From positions 232,540-296,539 of the forward strand of contig NZ_KQ949034.1 of the NCBI RefSeq assembly GCF_001514285.1: 64,000 nucleotides of DNA, in the 5' to 3' direction. The notes beneath the pieces were generated by a model, which had not been told where the DNA came from, did no database searches, and saw only the letters and a list, made by a program, of their open reading frames with translations. Position numbers and translations under genes: made by a program. How positions within the stretch are numbered: the first letter of the stretch is position 1; every line of letters begins with the position of its first letter. This document shows positions 17,968 through 26,620 of this stretch, piece by piece. Source of the stretch: Streptomyces sp. DSM 15324 (GTDB lineage: Bacteria > Actinomycetota > Actinomycetes > Streptomycetales > Streptomycetaceae).

Positions 17968-19322
17968 GCGCCACTCTCGCTCGCGGCCGGTACGGGCAGG
18001 AACACCGTGACCTCGTAGCCCCCGGCCGGGGTGGGCTCCGCGGTCATCTCGCCGCTCAGCATGGTCACCCGCTCGCGCATGCCGGTGATGCCGTGCCCGG
18101 CGCCGGGCGAGGACTTGACCAGGGCGGGGCCGGTCGGCGGGTCGTTGACCACGCGCAGACCCAGCCCGCCGAGCACATACCCGATCTCCACCCGGGCGCT
18201 CGCCCCGGGGGCGTGCCGCAGGGTGTTGCTCAGGGCCTCCTGGACGATGCGGTACGCCGACAGCTCCACACCCTGCGGGAGTTCGCGGGCCGCGCCCGTG
18301 ATCACCTTCTCGACGTCCAGGCCGGTCTCCCGCACATTGGCGAGGAGCGCGTCCAGGTCGGCGAGGGTGGGCTGGGGGGCGTCCGGCGCCTCGTAGTCCT
18401 CGGCGCGGACCACGCCCAGCACCCGGCGCAGCTCGGTGAGGGCCGCCACCGCGTTCTCCCGGATGGTGGCGAAGGCCTTCTCCAGCTCCTCGGGCGGGTT
18501 CTCCACCCGGTAGGGGGCGGCCTCCGCCTGGATGGCGACCACCGACATGTGGTGGGCGACCACGTCGTGCAGCTCGCGGGCGATCGTGGTGCGCTCCTCC
18601 AGGAGGGTGCGCCGGGAGCGCTCGTGGGCGGTGACGCTCTGCTGGGCCGTCACCTCCTGCTCGGCCTGCCGGCGTATGTGCCAGACCGTGACGCCCAGCA
18701 GGGCCAGCGCGGAGGTGACCAACATGGGCCCGACGTTCGTGCCGTAGTGGTTCCAGCCGAAGACCGTCTCGGCGATGAAGCCGTAGACGGCCGTGAACAC
18801 CCACATCCAGGCGGCCGTGCGCGGACGGGTGCGGATCGCCACGACCGTGAGCACGACCAGGTGGGAGATGAAACTCGGCGGCAGCCAGGGCCAGTTGCCG
18901 GACTGCTCGCCGAACAGGGCGACCAGCGCGGTCGAGGCGAGCGACGCCCAGAACGCGGCGGCCGGCCGGACCAGGGTCAGCAGCACCGGCACCAGGACCA
19001 GCAGTCCGCTCAGCACGGACACCGAGTCGCCTCCGGCGGGCATCACGGAGGCCAGCACCGCCACCGCGCCGGCCGCTCCGACCAGGATGTGCCGCGAGTG
19101 GGTCGCGTACTCGCGTCCGCGGCCGCGCAGCCCTTTCGTGAAGCGGCCCGTGGGCTCCTTCGGGGGCAGCGGGCGGTAGGCCAGTGCATCGTCGAACAGG
19201 TCTTGCCTCATCCCGCGCAGCGCGTCCATGGCCGCCCGGACCTCCGGGCTCTTCGGCTGGTAGGCGCCGTACGGGTCGTCCTGGGGCGGCAGGTGGGTCT
19301 GCGTCGTCTCGGTCACAGTCAA
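17964..19322 (-). CDS. Sensor histidine kinase (HisKA_3 type)
   Basis: A 452-residue kinase. The N-terminal half has four or five membrane segments from about residue 75, preceded by a cytoplasmic stretch with DPYGAYQPKSPEV. The dimerisation/phosphoacceptor box is ARELHDVVAHHMSVVAIQAEA, and the ATP-binding domain has RIVQEALSNTLRHAPG and GAGHGITGMRERV. It phosphorylates the downstream response regulator. It has no large extracellular sensor, so the signal is probably sensed in or at the membrane. Confidence 0.93.
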   Translation of the reverse strand: MTVTETTQTHLPPQDDPYGAYQPKSPEVRAAMDALRGMRQDLFDDALAYRPLPPKEPTGRFTKGLRGRGREYATHSRHILVGAAGAVAVLASVMPAGGDSVSVLSGLLVLVPVLLTLVRPAAAFWASLASTALVALFGEQSGNWPWLPPSFISHLVVLTVVAIRTRPRTAAWMWVFTAVYGFIAETVFGWNHYGTNVGPMLVTSALALLGVTVWHIRRQAEQEVTAQQSVTAHERSRRTLLEERTTIARELHDVVAHHMSVVAIQAEAAPYRVENPPEELEKAFATIRENAVAALTELRRVLGVVRAEDYEAPDAPQPTLADLDALLANVRETGLDVEKVITGAARELPQGVELSAYRIVQEALSNTLRHAPGASARVEIGYVLGGLGLRVVNDPPTGPALVKSSPGAGHGITGMRERVTMLSGEMTAEPTPAGGYEVTVFLPVPAASESGA

Positions 19323-19430
19323 AACGGTAGGCGGGGGGCGGGGTCGCGGTCGTCACCATGGAGAGGGGTTCCGGCGGGTCCCCCTCAAGTACTACGGGTC
19401 CGCCCGGGACCCTCCGGCGGCGCGCCCGTG

Positions 19431-20108
19431 TCAGTACCCGGAGGGCCGCACCAGCCCCGACTCGTACGCGAACACCGCCGCCTGGGTGCGGTCCCGCAGG
19501 CCCAGTTTCACCAGGATGCGGCCCACGTGCGTCTTCACGGTCTGCTCGGCGACGACGAGTTGCCGTGCGATCTCCGCGTTGGACAGGCCCTGCGCGATCA
19601 GGGCGAGCACCTCCGTCTCGCGTTCGGTGAGATCGCCGACGCGCTCCTTCTGCGGGGGCCGCGGGGTGCTGTTCAGCCGGGAGAACTCGGCGATCAGCTT
19701 GCGGGTGATGCCGGGGGCGAGCAGGGCGTCACCGGCCGCGACCACCCGGACGGCCTCCGCGAGCTGGTCCGCCGAGGCGTCCTTCAGCAGGAAGCCGGAC
19801 GCCCCGGCGGACAGGGCCTCGTACACGTACTCGTCGAGGTCGAAGGTGGTGAGCACCAGCACCTTGACGGCGGGGTGCGCGAGGGTGATGTGACGGGTGG
19901 CGTCGACCCCGCCGAGCTCGGGCATCCGGATGTCCATCAGGACGACGTCCGGGACGAGTTCGGCGACCTGGGCGATGGCGTCCAGACCGTTCACCGCCTG
20001 CCCGATCACCTCGATGCCGGGGTGGGCGTTGAGCAGCACGGTGAAGCCCTGCCGGACCATCTGCTGGTCGTCGGCGATCAGTACGCGGATGGTGCCGCCG
20101 CTCGTCAT
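19431..20108 (-). CDS. NarL/LuxR-type response regulator (second system)
   Basis: A 225-residue protein closely paralogous to the regulator ending at 17302: receiver with IRVLIADDQQMVRQGF, phosphoacceptor in VVLMDIRMPELGG, and a LuxR-type domain LTERETEVLALIAQGLSN. Start ATG 20108 overlaps the stop of its kinase gene. Tandem paralogy with the neighbouring system suggests a duplication of the whole pair. Confidence 0.95.
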   Translation of the reverse strand: MTSGGTIRVLIADDQQMVRQGFTVLLNAHPGIEVIGQAVNGLDAIAQVAELVPDVVLMDIRMPELGGVDATRHITLAHPAVKVLVLTTFDLDEYVYEALSAGASGFLLKDASADQLAEAVRVVAAGDALLAPGITRKLIAEFSRLNSTPRPPQKERVGDLTERETEVLALIAQGLSNAEIARQLVVAEQTVKTHVGRILVKLGLRDRTQAAVFAYESGLVRPSGY

Positions 20109-21673
20109 CGTTCACCTTTTTCTGACGGGGAACCGCCTGCCGGGAACCCGCCTGCCCGGAACCCGCCTGTCGGGGAACTGCCTCCCGGGGAACCGCCCGC
20201 CGGACATTCTCCTGCCGGGGCCTCTCCTGTCGGGGGCGGGTCGTCCGGGAAGACGAGTTCCAGGCCCTCCGGGGGCCCGAGGTCCGGCTCGGGGAGTGCG
20301 ACGCCGTCCCTCGGGAGGAACGCCACGACCGAGAAGCCGCCGTGCAGGGTCGGATGGGCCACGACATGGCCGCCGAGCATCGCCGCCCGCTCCCGCATGC
20401 CGAGCAGGCCGTGCCCCGCGCCCGGTGAGGGCCGGACGGGGCCGCCCGGGCGGCCGTTGGTGACCTCCAGGGACAGCCCCCGGGCCTGGTGGACGACCTG
20501 GACCCGGACCTGCGAACCCGGCGCGTGCCGCAGGGCGTTGCTCAACGCCTCCTGGACTATCCGGTACGCGGACAGCTGTACGCCCGGCGAGTAGGCGGGC
20601 GGCTCGCCCTCGACGACGGCGTCGACGTCCAGCCCGGCCGCCCGGGTGTTCTCCAGGAGGGCGTCGAGACGGTCGAGCGTGGGCTGCGGGGTGTCCGGGG
20701 CGCTGCCGGTGCCGGCCGCGCCGAGGCCGTAGGGGTCCTCGGGGTTCTCGGAGCGCAGCACGCCGAGCACCCGGCGCAGTTCGGTGAGCGCCTCCAGCGC
20801 GTTCTGCCGGATGCCGGCGAGGTTCTCCTTGAGTTCCTCGGACGGGTTCTCCACCAGGTGCGGGGCCACCTGGGCCTGGATGGAGATGACGGACATGTGG
20901 TGGGCGACCACGTCGTGCAGTTCGCGCGCGATGCGGTTGCGCTCCTCCAGGACGGTGCGCCGGGCCCGTTCCTCGGCGGTGATGCCGGCCTGCTCGACGA
21001 GCTGGGTGCGGGCCACGCGGCGGCCGCGCAGGGCGGTGCCGACGAGGGCGACGGCGGCGAACAGGACGACCGCGAGCATCCCGGTCGGGGTGTAGCTCGC
21101 GCCGCCCAGGACCCCTTGGACGAGGTAGGTGGCGAACGCCGTCAGGGCCAGCACCTCGACGGTGACCCGGGTGGGCAGCCGCAGCGCGAGCAGCAGCAGC
21201 ACCAGGCAGTGCGCGACCAGTCCGGGCGGGCCCCAGGGCCAGCCGGGGAGGTGGGTGGCCGTTTCCGGTCGGGGCGTGCCCCACGGCCATGGATGGGCTT
21301 CGGCATCGGCGAGCATCCGGCTGCGGGCGCCCAGCGCGGCCACCACGGTGACCGTCAGGGACAGCCACCACGCCGGTACCGGCCGCCACAGCGCCAGGGC
21401 CACCGCCGCGCCCTGCACCAGCGCGCACACCGAGCCGAACGCCATACCGAGCTGGTAACGGTCGATCAGCTGGTCGAAGTTGGCGACCGTGGTGCCGAAC
21501 GCGACCAGCAGGACCAGCCCGTGCGGCAGCCGGCGCAGCCAGACGGAGCGCGGCAGGGGATCCGCCCGAGCCGTCCACAGGTCCTCGCGCAGCGTCCGCA
21601 GTCCGCGGATCCCCCACTTCTGCACCCTGGTCAGCACCGTCTCCACCCCGTTCGTCCGCACCACCCTAGACAC
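20105..21673 (-). CDS. Sensor histidine kinase (second system) with repetitive tail
   Basis: A 522-residue kinase from GTG 21673. Membrane segments occupy about residues 45-215; the phosphoacceptor box is ARELHDVVAHHMSVISIQAQ and the ATP-binding part has RIVQEALSNALRHAPG and GAGHGLLGMRERAAML. The last 45 residues are a Gly/Pro/Ala/Ser repeat (GEAPAGECPAGGSPGGSS and so on) absent from the neighbouring paralogue. The start is three bases from the stop of the acyltransferase gene, so it belongs to a run of genes reading from 24083 to 19431. Confidence 0.92.
   Translation of the reverse strand: MSRVVRTNGVETVLTRVQKWGIRGLRTLREDLWTARADPLPRSVWLRRLPHGLVLLVAFGTTVANFDQLIDRYQLGMAFGSVCALVQGAAVALALWRPVPAWWLSLTVTVVAALGARSRMLADAEAHPWPWGTPRPETATHLPGWPWGPPGLVAHCLVLLLLALRLPTRVTVEVLALTAFATYLVQGVLGGASYTPTGMLAVVLFAAVALVGTALRGRRVARTQLVEQAGITAEERARRTVLEERNRIARELHDVVAHHMSVISIQAQVAPHLVENPSEELKENLAGIRQNALEALTELRRVLGVLRSENPEDPYGLGAAGTGSAPDTPQPTLDRLDALLENTRAAGLDVDAVVEGEPPAYSPGVQLSAYRIVQEALSNALRHAPGSQVRVQVVHQARGLSLEVTNGRPGGPVRPSPGAGHGLLGMRERAAMLGGHVVAHPTLHGGFSVVAFLPRDGVALPEPDLGPPEGLELVFPDDPPPTGEAPAGECPAGGSPGGSSPTGGFRAGGFPAGGSPSEKGER
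20120..20240. repeat. Short GC-rich repeats coding the kinase tail
   Basis: About eight degenerate copies of a 15-base unit with the core GGGGAACCGCC or a close variant. They encode the Gly/Pro-rich tail of the second kinase. Slippage at such repeats readily changes tail length; they have no sign of independent function. Confidence 0.5.
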
Positions 21674-21676
21674 GTC

Positions 21677-22918
21677 TCAGACTCCGCCCCGGACACCGTG
21701 GGCCTCGCGCCGGCCCGAAGGCCGCGGCGGCCCTCCGGCCCGCACCACACGCGTCCGCCCCCGGCCGGCTCCCCGCCCCCGGGCGCGCCCACGGCGTCGG
21801 ACCGGCGACTCGAAGCCGTGGAACGCCGCCCGGCACACCGTCAGCGCCAGCGCGAAGACCGGCAGCCACGGCAGCCGGGACGCGACCCAGTCCAGACCGT
21901 CGGGCCGGGTGTGCAGACCAGGGAGGCGGCCGGCCAGGAGGGCCGTCGCCGTGGTCGCCATCATCGCCGTCTGGTGCCACAGGAACACCGTCATCGCGGA
22001 GAGGTTGACCAGAGTCACCGCCGCCCAGGCCACCGGCCGCCGCAGGGCGCGGCGCAGCGGACCGCGCAGCAGCAGGGCCAGTCCGCACTGGGCGAGGCCG
22101 AAGGTGACGGCGGCCAGGGTCGGCGGGTCGAGGTTGGAGACCGCCGCGCCGGGCACGCCCACCATCGACGCCGGATAGCCCGCGAAGGCCACCAGGACCG
22201 CCGTCGTCGCGGCGCCCCCGAGGAGCAGGGTCCAGCCCGCGCGCGGGCGCTCCAGCTCGCCCCGGGACCAGGCCGCACCCAGGGTGTAGGGCACCAGCCA
22301 GCCGGCCGCCAGGTTCACCCAGCCGAGCCAGGACGGGCCGCCCAGGCCGAACCGCACCAGGTCGACGTGGAGGACGACCGCCAGCGGCCACAGCGGACTG
22401 AGCCGGGTCAGCAGCGGGGTCGCGGCCGTGAGCGCGGCGAACACCAGCAGGAACCACAGCGGGGACAGCGCCAGCTTCAGCATGGTGTGCACGGTGACGA
22501 AGGAGGCGCCGCCCAGCAGCAGGGCCGCCGTGGTCTCCGCCCACACCGCCAGGACGGCCGTGACCGGCAGGAACAGCCGGGACAGCCGGGCCCGCAGCCA
22601 GGTGCCGTAGGCCGTGCCGCGGGCGCGGGCCGAGGCGAGGCCCCGGGGCGCGACATGGCCGCCGACCATGAAGAACACCGCGAGGGTCTGGAACACCCAG
22701 GAGACGGGCGCCAGCCCGGGCAGGGTGCCGAGCGGGCTCGCCGCACGCAGGGTGTCGCCGTCGGCGACGAGGGCGGTGACCAGCCAGTGGCCGAGGACCA
22801 CCCCGAGGATGGCCAGCGCCCGCAGGGCGTCCACGGCGCGGTCGCGGTGCGGGGGCGTGCCGTCCTGGATCCGGGCGGCGGCACGCCGTATGCCCGAGGT
22901 GGCGCGGAGGTCAGACAC
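21677..22918 (-). CDS. Membrane acyltransferase (acyltransferase 3 type)
   Basis: A 413-residue protein with about ten membrane segments. The N-terminal RAVDALRALAILGVVLGHW contains the conserved Arg and His of acyltransferase 3 proteins, followed by FFMVGGHVAPRG. Members transfer acyl groups to sugars, peptidoglycan or antibiotics at the membrane. The acceptor is unknown. The C-terminal 35 residues are Arg/Gly-rich and basic. It overlaps the upstream hydrolase gene by eight bases and is three bases from the kinase start. Confidence 0.85.
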   Translation of the reverse strand: MSDLRATSGIRRAAARIQDGTPPHRDRAVDALRALAILGVVLGHWLVTALVADGDTLRAASPLGTLPGLAPVSWVFQTLAVFFMVGGHVAPRGLASARARGTAYGTWLRARLSRLFLPVTAVLAVWAETTAALLLGGASFVTVHTMLKLALSPLWFLLVFAALTAATPLLTRLSPLWPLAVVLHVDLVRFGLGGPSWLGWVNLAAGWLVPYTLGAAWSRGELERPRAGWTLLLGGAATTAVLVAFAGYPASMVGVPGAAVSNLDPPTLAAVTFGLAQCGLALLLRGPLRRALRRPVAWAAVTLVNLSAMTVFLWHQTAMMATTATALLAGRLPGLHTRPDGLDWVASRLPWLPVFALALTVCRAAFHGFESPVRRRGRARGRGAGRGRTRVVRAGGPPRPSGRREAHGVRGGV

Positions 22919-24083
22919 GGGTCACCTCCGTCGTCTCGCCGAGCACGATCCGGGCGAGGTTGGCCAGGGAGGCCGAGCCCGGGGAGAAGTAGTCGCTGTG
23001 GCCGCCGTCGCCGGCGCGGAAGACCCGGGCGCCGAAGGCCGGGGAGACCGGGTCGGTGCCGAAGCCGACCGTCGTGCCGAACAGGTCGGCCCTGACGTGC
23101 GGCACGTGCGCCACCCAGTCGTCGGCGCCCCGGGCCGCCCACACGCGCGCCCGGGTGTGCAGGCCGGCCACGGTGTCCGCGCCGGTGCCGGGGCTGCCGA
23201 GCAGGACGATGTCGTCGATGTCGACGTGCGCGGCGGAGCGGCCGCACACGACCGAGCCGTACGAGTGGCACAGGAGGGAGACATGGGTGTCCGGCCCGGT
23301 GACGGCGCGCAGCTCGCGCAGGAACTCACCGAGCCGCGGGGCGGCCTCCTCGGCGCGGGTCGGGGTGAGCACCGTCGTGCCGACCGTGGCCGGGGTGGTG
23401 TAGCCGAGCCAGGCCACGACGGCCGTACGGCTGCCGCCGTGCTGGGAGGAGAGCCGCTCGTACAGCGCCGAGGCGCCCGCGCGGAAGCGGCCGTAGGTGT
23501 CCAGTGAGGTGTCGGAGCCCGGGATCAGGACCGCGACCCGGTCGGCGTGCGCGAGATCCCCGAACACCTCCGTGGCCCGGCCCTCGCCCCGGCCGTCGAA
23601 GGCGAGCAGTCTGCGCGAGGGGGCTGCCATCTCCCGGTCGGCCGCCGCGCGGTGGTCGTCACCGTGGGCCGCGGCCGTCCGGGCCGCCAGGGCCGCGTTG
23701 GCCCGGTTGGCGGCGTAGGCCTCGTCGAGGGTCGCGGCCGTCAGCGGGGCGAGGTGGGCCGGAGCGGGCGCGGGGACGGCGGGCCGGGCCGCCGCGGTGA
23801 GCGGCACGACCACGGCGGCGGTGACCAGCACGGCCGGCAGCACCCGCAGCCGACGCCACCCGCGCGCCACCCGCTCTTCACGGCCCCGCCCGGCGCCCTC
23901 CTCCCGGTCACGGCCCCGCCCGGCGCCCTCCTCCCGGTCACGGCCCCGCCCGGCGCCCTCCTCCCGGTCACGGCCCCGCCCGGCACCCTCCTCACGGCTC
24001 CCCCCGGGAGCCGTCCCACGACCCCGCTCAGCACCGCCTTCACGGCCCCGCCCGGCGCCCTCTTCACGTCCCCACCCGTGCAT
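22911..24083 (-). CDS. DUF1023-type alpha/beta hydrolase, membrane-anchored, with repetitive N-terminus
   Basis: A 390-residue protein from ATG 24083. Residues 1-70 are a charged low-complexity region with REEGAGRGRD-type repeats. One membrane segment follows (LRVLPAVLVTAAVVVPLTA), then an extracellular alpha/beta-hydrolase domain: VAVLIPGSDTSLDTY, nucleophile elbow LLCHSYGSVVCG and GGHSDYFSP with the catalytic His. DUF1023 proteins are actinobacterial hydrolases without an assigned substrate. The repeat may have grown by slippage. It leads a run of four genes ending in the second two-component system. Confidence 0.85.
   Translation of the reverse strand: MHGWGREEGAGRGREGGAERGRGTAPGGSREEGAGRGRDREEGAGRGRDREEGAGRGRDREEGAGRGREERVARGWRRLRVLPAVLVTAAVVVPLTAAARPAVPAPAPAHLAPLTAATLDEAYAANRANAALAARTAAAHGDDHRAAADREMAAPSRRLLAFDGRGEGRATEVFGDLAHADRVAVLIPGSDTSLDTYGRFRAGASALYERLSSQHGGSRTAVVAWLGYTTPATVGTTVLTPTRAEEAAPRLGEFLRELRAVTGPDTHVSLLCHSYGSVVCGRSAAHVDIDDIVLLGSPGTGADTVAGLHTRARVWAARGADDWVAHVPHVRADLFGTTVGFGTDPVSPAFGARVFRAGDGGHSDYFSPGSASLANLARIVLGETTEVTRV
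23881..24071. repeat. 30-bp tandem repeat, coding
   Basis: Three exact 30-base copies lie at 23881-23910, 23911-23940 and 23941-23970. A degenerate copy lies at 23971-24000 and another at 24042-24071. They encode the 10-residue repeats of the hydrolase N-terminus. The unit begins CGGCCCCGCCCGGCGCCCTC. Confidence 0.9.
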
Positions 24084-24251
24084 GCCCGATGCCCGCCCCT
24101 CCGCGCCGGTTCGCCCGTCATCGGGCCTGCCAGGCTTGGAAGTTACGCATCGCCGCTCGTCGTCCGCGTCCCACTGCGGAGCTGTCCCGCGGCGTAGCTC
24201 TCAGGTATTACGGGTACGACAGGCGCGCCTCCTCCGGGTGGCGCGCCACGC

Positions 24252-25136
24252 TCACCACGCCAGCTGGGCGATCTCCTCCGCCACCACCGCGCAGGCGTCC
24301 GCCACCGGGTCGATCAGGGGGAAGTGGCCCACGTCCTCCAGCAGGGTCAGCCCCACCACCTCGCCCGCCTTGGCCGCCGCGTCCGCGTACGCCTCGGCGA
24401 CCGGCTCCGGCACGACCAGGTCCGTGCGGCCCTGGACGAGGGTCGTCGCGATACCGGTCGGGAGCAGCAGGGCCGGGTCGGCGTACGGCAGGCGTTCGGC
24501 GAACTGCTCTTCGCCGCCCAGGAGTTGCCGGGCCGCGCCCCCGCACACGTCCAGCTTCTCCGCGACCGTGAAGTCCGCGATCGGGGCGAGCGCGACGACC
24601 CCCCGCAGCGCGGTGGACCCGGCGGTGCGCCAGGGGGCGTCGGCGGGCAGGACGTGCCGGGCCGCCGCCCACAGCGCGAGGTGGCCGCCCGCGGAGTGGC
24701 CGGTGAGCACGGTCCGGCGGGCGTCGGCCTGCGGCAGCGCCTGCCGGGCGAGCGCGGGAAGCGCGTCGAGAGCCGCGGCGACGTCGTCGAAGGTGTCGGG
24801 CCAGCGCCCCGCGACCGGGGGTGTGCCCTGCCCGGCCGCCCCCTCCGCGCCCCGCCGGTACTCCACGTTGGCCACGGCGAACCCGCGGCGAGCCAGATAG
24901 TCGGCGAACGGCGTGATGTGCCGCCGGTCGTACGGCGCCCGCCACGCGCCCCCGTGCAGCACCACGACCAGGGGAACCGGGCCCCCCGGACCGACCTGTG
25001 CCTTCGGGGCGTAGAAGTCGATCACCTGGTCGGGGTGGTCGCCGTACGCGGCGGTGGCGTCGGGGTCGACGGGCGGGTGCGAGAAGGCCGACTCCTCCTC
25101 GGCAACGGCCCGGGCAGCGACGACGTCGTCCGGCAT
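24252..25136 (-). CDS. Alpha/beta hydrolase, probable arylformamidase (kynurenine pathway)
   Basis: A 294-residue protein. It has the HGG oxyanion motif (VVVLHGGAWRAPYD), the nucleophile TGHSAGGHLALWAA, an acid in LVQGRTDLVVP and a catalytic His in LLEDVGHFPLID. Such HGGxW esterase-like enzymes include N-formylkynurenine formamidase. Position beside kynureninase and tryptophan dioxygenase genes makes that the best assignment. GGTTGGAGC precedes the ATG at 25136. Family is certain, reaction inferred. Confidence 0.8.
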   Translation of the reverse strand: MPDDVVAARAVAEEESAFSHPPVDPDATAAYGDHPDQVIDFYAPKAQVGPGGPVPLVVVLHGGAWRAPYDRRHITPFADYLARRGFAVANVEYRRGAEGAAGQGTPPVAGRWPDTFDDVAAALDALPALARQALPQADARRTVLTGHSAGGHLALWAAARHVLPADAPWRTAGSTALRGVVALAPIADFTVAEKLDVCGGAARQLLGGEEQFAERLPYADPALLLPTGIATTLVQGRTDLVVPEPVAEAYADAAAKAGEVVGLTLLEDVGHFPLIDPVADACAVVAEEIAQLAW

Positions 25137-25359
25137 GCTCCAACCTCTCAGCGATGAAACGGTTTTGGACGGTACGGGGTGGCGGACCAGGTGAGAATTT
25201 CGGCCGTTGGCGGGGACGGTACCAGGCCCGTGACGTGCGCGGACACGCGGATGTCACGCTCGGTGAGGGTAAACGGTTCTCTACGCACCGCCCGCCCCGC
25301 CGCCCTGCCCCGTCGCGCCCCACCTCCGTACCCCGTGCCGCACCCCACCCCCATACGCA

Positions 25360-25397
25360 GCCGACCACCGGCTTCACTCAGCACACCGGTGGTCGGC
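25360..25397. terminator. Hairpin after kynureninase, 12-bp stem
   Basis: Perfect arms GCCGACCACCGG / CCGGTGGTCGGC with a 14-base loop, just beyond the kynureninase stop. Short direct repeats of GTCGAGGACC lie next to it (about 25411-25436). The rest of the 25137-25435 gap shows no gene. Confidence 0.6.
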
Positions 25398-25435
25398 ACA
25401 GAGGTTCGAGGACAGTCGAGGACCGTCGAGGACCG

Positions 25436-26620
25436 TCAGCCGAGGATCTCCCCCAGCACCCGGGCCGCCCGCTCGACGTCCGCGAAGCCGACGTACAGCG
25501 GGGTGAACCCGAATCGCAGCACGTCAGGGCGGCGGAAGTCGCCGACGACCCCGCGTTCGACCAACTGCCGCATGACGTCACCGGCGTCCGGGCAGCGCAG
25601 CGCCACCTGGCTGCCCCGCTGCTCGTGACGGACCGGAGTCAGCGACTCGACGCGCCCCTCGGGGACGTACTCCGCGACACACTCCAGGAAGAAGTCCGTC
25701 AGGGAGAGGGACTTGGCCCTGACCGCGTCGATCGAGACGCCCTCCCAGACGTCGAGTGCCGCCTCCAGGGCGAGCATGGACAGGATGTCCGGGGTGCCCA
25801 CCCGGCCGCGCACCGCCCCGTCCGCCGGCGCGTAGTCGCCGCGCATCCCGAACGGCTCGGCGTGCGAGTTCCAGCCGGGCAGCGGGGAGTCGAAGCGGTC
25901 CTGGAGACCGGCGCGCACATACAGGTACGCCGGTGAACCGGGGCCGCCGTTCAGGTACTTGTAGGTGCAGCCGACCGCGAGGTCCACGCCGTGCGCGTCC
26001 AGGCCGACCGGCAGGGCGCCCGCGCTGTGGCACAGGTCCCAGACGGAGACCGCGCCCGCCGCGCGCACGGCGGCGGTGAGCGAGGGCAGGTCGTGCAGCC
26101 GGCCGGTGCGGTAGTCGACGTGGTTGAGCAGGACGGCCGCCGTACGGTCCGACAGCGCGTCCGGCACCTGCGCGGGGAGGACCGGCCGCAGCGTCCGGCC
26201 GGTCATCCGGGCCGCCGACTCGGCGAGGTAGCCGTCCGTGGGGAAGGTGGTCGCGTCGACGAGGATCTCGTCCCGCCCCTCCCCCGCGATCCGCACCGCG
26301 CCCACCAGCGCCTTGAAGACGTTGACGCTGGTCGAGTCACCCACCACGACCTGCCCGGCCGCGGCGCCCACGAGCGGGGCGATCCGGTCGCCGATCCGCT
26401 CGGGCGCGGTCCACCAGCCGCTCTCGTCCCAGGAGCGGATGCGCAGCTCGCCCCACTGCCGGCGGACCACGTCCGCGACGCGTCCGGGGACGGCGGCGGG
26501 CAGCGCGCCGAGCGAGTTGCCGTCGAGGTAGACCGCCTCGTCGAGGACGAACTCGGCACGCTTGTCGGCCAGTCGGTCACCGGAGTCCAGCTCCCGTGCC
26601 TTGAGCGCGAGGTCAGACAT
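25436..26620 (-). CDS. kynU: Kynureninase
   Basis: A 394-residue PLP enzyme from ATG 26618-26620, overlapping the end of the dioxygenase gene by eight bases. It cleaves kynurenine to anthranilate and alanine. The PLP lysine is in GCTYKYLNGGPGSPAYLYV; YLDGNSLGALP near the N-terminus, VVGDSTSVNVFKAL and the WDLCHSAGALPVGL aspartate site also match. Anthranilate made here could enter catabolism or secondary metabolism. Confidence 0.96.
   Translation of the reverse strand: MSDLALKARELDSGDRLADKRAEFVLDEAVYLDGNSLGALPAAVPGRVADVVRRQWGELRIRSWDESGWWTAPERIGDRIAPLVGAAAGQVVVGDSTSVNVFKALVGAVRIAGEGRDEILVDATTFPTDGYLAESAARMTGRTLRPVLPAQVPDALSDRTAAVLLNHVDYRTGRLHDLPSLTAAVRAAGAVSVWDLCHSAGALPVGLDAHGVDLAVGCTYKYLNGGPGSPAYLYVRAGLQDRFDSPLPGWNSHAEPFGMRGDYAPADGAVRGRVGTPDILSMLALEAALDVWEGVSIDAVRAKSLSLTDFFLECVAEYVPEGRVESLTPVRHEQRGSQVALRCPDAGDVMRQLVERGVVGDFRRPDVLRFGFTPLYVGFADVERAARVLGEILG

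Noticed and set aside
23881-24071. Repeat array as a CRISPR
   Set aside because: The copies are directly adjacent without spacers and encode an in-frame repeat of a protein.
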